Source of the DNA: an uncultured Clostridia bacterium
GTDB taxonomy: Bacteria; Bacillota; Clostridia; Oscillospirales; CAG-272
Direction: 5' to 3'
Length of the DNA stretch: 7,294 nucleotides
NCBI GenBank assembly: GCA_946040935.1
Contig: CAMGCN010000045.1
Location: 1-7,294 of the forward strand
Notes under the pieces: model-generated
What the model saw: the letters and a program-made list of their open reading frames with translations, nothing else
The model's database searches: none
Told to the model about the DNA's origin: nothing
Shown: one piece after another, positions 6,472 to 7,294 of the stretch
How positions within the stretch are numbered: position 1 is the first letter of the stretch
Layout: each line of letters starts with the position of its first letter
Translations under genes and position numbers: made by a program

Positions 6472-7134
6472 TTAATATCTTAAGTGTTTTTCGGCCGACG
6501 ATCTCGCATCGGCAAATGTTTTGGGTTTGCTCTGAACGCTGACCGCAGAGCCTCCGCCTTTTACCATTACAGGCAGTTCCTCATCGGCACATTCCTTTGC
6601 GCGGCGAGACATAAGAAGCTTCATGACATCGCCTCGGGCGTAAATTTTTTCAGCTATCTCCTCTGCGCTCTCCTCTTTCGGATTTTTGTGTTCACCGAGC
6701 GCCTGTGCGCCCTTTATCATAAGATAGCAAAGAGTCATCGCGCTCTCGGGAGGGATAGTGCTCATCCCCGGTATGGCTGAAACGAGGTCCTTCACCCGGT
6801 CTTTGTACTCCGCAAAGTCATAGAGATCTCCGTTTGCCGAAAGTGCCGCTCCTGCCGAGACATAAGCCGCCTCCTCTTCACGCTTTTCGAGGTCGTCGAT
6901 AACGCCTTCCATATCGCAGGCAAGGGACTCTTTTACATATTTTGCAACTGCGTCGGTATAGTCTTTCGCATAAGAGTCAATCTCCTCAGGCGATTTGTCC
7001 ATCACCTTGCGAATATCAAAGACAGGCGCTCCGTCGGCCACGGCCTCCTGCTTTTCGCTTTCTTCTTTACAAGCGGTGCTTTCTGTCTTTTCTTCTTTAT
7101 TTTCGTCCGCAGTTATTTTTGTGTTTTCGTCCAT
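6472..7134 (-). CDS. Putative capsid scaffolding protein (220 aa)
   Basis: This gene probably encodes the internal scaffold that directs coat-protein assembly into a procapsid and then leaves or is degraded. The first ~35 residues are very rich in Glu, Lys, Asp and Thr and look disordered. Residues ~40-120 form charged helix with a coiled-coil feel (for example DDLEKREEEAAYVSAG near 80-95). Residues ~155-182 form another charged helix ending in a basic patch (LLMSRRAK). The tail is basic and Ser-rich and ends AEKHLRY, which recalls the basic C-terminal coat-binding helix of known scaffolds. The protein lies immediately upstream of the major capsid gene with a 27-base gap, the usual scaffold position. 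Scaffolds diverge too far to name by eye, so the call rests on composition, size and place. It could instead be a minor head protein. The start is ATG 7134, not the longer frame reaching the adapter. Confidence 0.72.
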   Translation of the reverse strand: MDENTKITADENKEEKTESTACKEESEKQEAVADGAPVFDIRKVMDKSPEEIDSYAKDYTDAVAKYVKESLACDMEGVIDDLEKREEEAAYVSAGAALSANGDLYDFAEYKDRVKDLVSAIPGMSTIPPESAMTLCYLMIKGAQALGEHKNPKEESAEEIAEKIYARGDVMKLLMSRRAKECADEELPVMVKGGGSAVSVQSKPKTFADARSSAEKHLRY

Positions 7135-7136
7135 GT

Positions 7137-7248
7137 TTACTCCTTTCCTTTTGCGAGAGACTTTTTCTTTGCCTCGTACGCATCGTTTATACATTTTTCG
7201 CAGAGGAAGAGGACTCCGGAAGCTCCGTTTGTTCTCGCTATTCGGTAT
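7137..7248 (-). CDS. C-terminal fragment of an unidentified phage gene with a CxxC pair
   Basis: The minus strand is open from the adapter boundary to a TAA at 7139-7137. The 36 visible codons end in the segment LFLCEKCINDAYEAKKKSL followed by AKGKE. The start is lost beyond the contig end, so this gene is partial. Two points support it as real. The stop sits directly between the scaffold Shine-Dalgarno site and the scaffold start, the tight packing seen across this operon. The Cys-x-x-Cys pair followed by a charged helix also looks like a protein terminus and not a random frame. The cysteine pair could be half of a small zinc-binding site, but the partner residues are not visible. The function is not recognisable. 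From its position upstream of the scaffold it could be a small head-module or packaging-associated protein. Confidence 0.6.
7140..7146 (-). promoter_or_regulatory. Shine-Dalgarno site fixing the scaffold start
   Basis: The minus strand reads AAAGGAG here, five bases before the ATG at 7134-7132. It decides the start. The frame is open further upstream, but that extension runs straight into adapter sequence and has no ribosome binding site of its own. Confidence 0.9.
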
Positions 7249-7294
7249 CTGTCTCTTATACACATCTGACGCTGCCGACGAAGGCTTAGGTGTA
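7249..7294. other. Nextera sequencing adapter, i5 index and P5 start (contamination)
   Basis: Positions 7249-7267 read CTGTCTCTTATACACATCT, the 19-base Tn5 mosaic end in the orientation seen on adapter read-through. Positions 7268-7281 (GACGCTGCCGACGA) complete the reverse complement of the Nextera i5-side transposase adapter. Positions 7282-7289 (AGGCTTAG) are the reverse complement of CTAAGCCT, which I recognise as i5 index 508. Positions 7290-7294 (GTGTA) match the start of the P5 primer complement. The whole run follows the order of a library construct, so biological sequence ends at 7248. Anything translated across this boundary, such as a protein starting MYKRQ on the minus strand, is artificial. 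Confidence 0.98.

Noticed and set aside
1..7248. Defence system, CRISPR array, retron, tRNA or mobile element
   Set aside because: No direct-repeat array, reverse transcriptase, nuclease, transposase or tRNA-like fold was found; the space is filled by structural phage genes.
6942..7289. Plus-strand open frame ending in VSYTHLTLPTKA
   Set aside because: The end of this protein is translated Nextera adapter, and the rest is antisense to the scaffold gene.

Overview
The window is a fragment of a tailed double-stranded DNA phage or prophage: the head and connector (morphogenesis) module. It ends at the right in sequencing-adapter sequence. Every supported gene lies on the minus strand, so the module reads from right to left. 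Nearly all starts have strong Shine-Dalgarno sites (AAAGGAG or GGAGG), which suits a Firmicutes host, probably a gut Clostridia-type anaerobe. That host assignment is inferred from style only; no host gene, integrase, tRNA or attachment site is visible.

In transcription order the layout is as follows. First comes the C-terminal 36 codons of an unidentified gene with a Cys-x-x-Cys pair (7247-7137). Next are an acidic helical protein best read as the capsid scaffold (7134-6472) and the HK97-fold major capsid protein (6444-5263). A 65-base gap with a G/C-rich stem-loop follows. After it come a 111-residue small head or connector protein (5197-4862), a 209-residue head-tail adaptor-like protein (4862-4233) and a 623-residue portal protein (4236-2365). 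The last three are a 498-residue beta-rich, propeller-like tail or DNA-retention protein (2372-876), a 75-residue coiled-coil protein (883-656) and a 182-residue Ala/Ser/Asn-rich helical protein (663-115). A perfect 10-base-pair stem-loop at 51-77 probably ends the unit.

Read together, scaffold and coat build the procapsid around the portal, the small proteins and the adaptor extend the portal ring, and the 498-residue protein likely closes the portal or forms the tail hub. The last two small proteins are probably minor virion components. The P22-like portal and propeller-like protein, with no tape-measure or major tail protein among these genes, favour a short-tailed (podovirus) design. The terminase and distal tail genes are outside the window. 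The portal follows scaffold, coat and adaptor, whereas in most tailed phages it precedes scaffold and coat.

The last 46 bases (7249-7294) are not biological. They match the Nextera transposase adapter, an 8-base i5 index and the start of the P5 primer. They create a false N-terminal extension beginning MYKRQ on the scaffold reading frame. I found no defence system, CRISPR array, RNA gene or mobile element.
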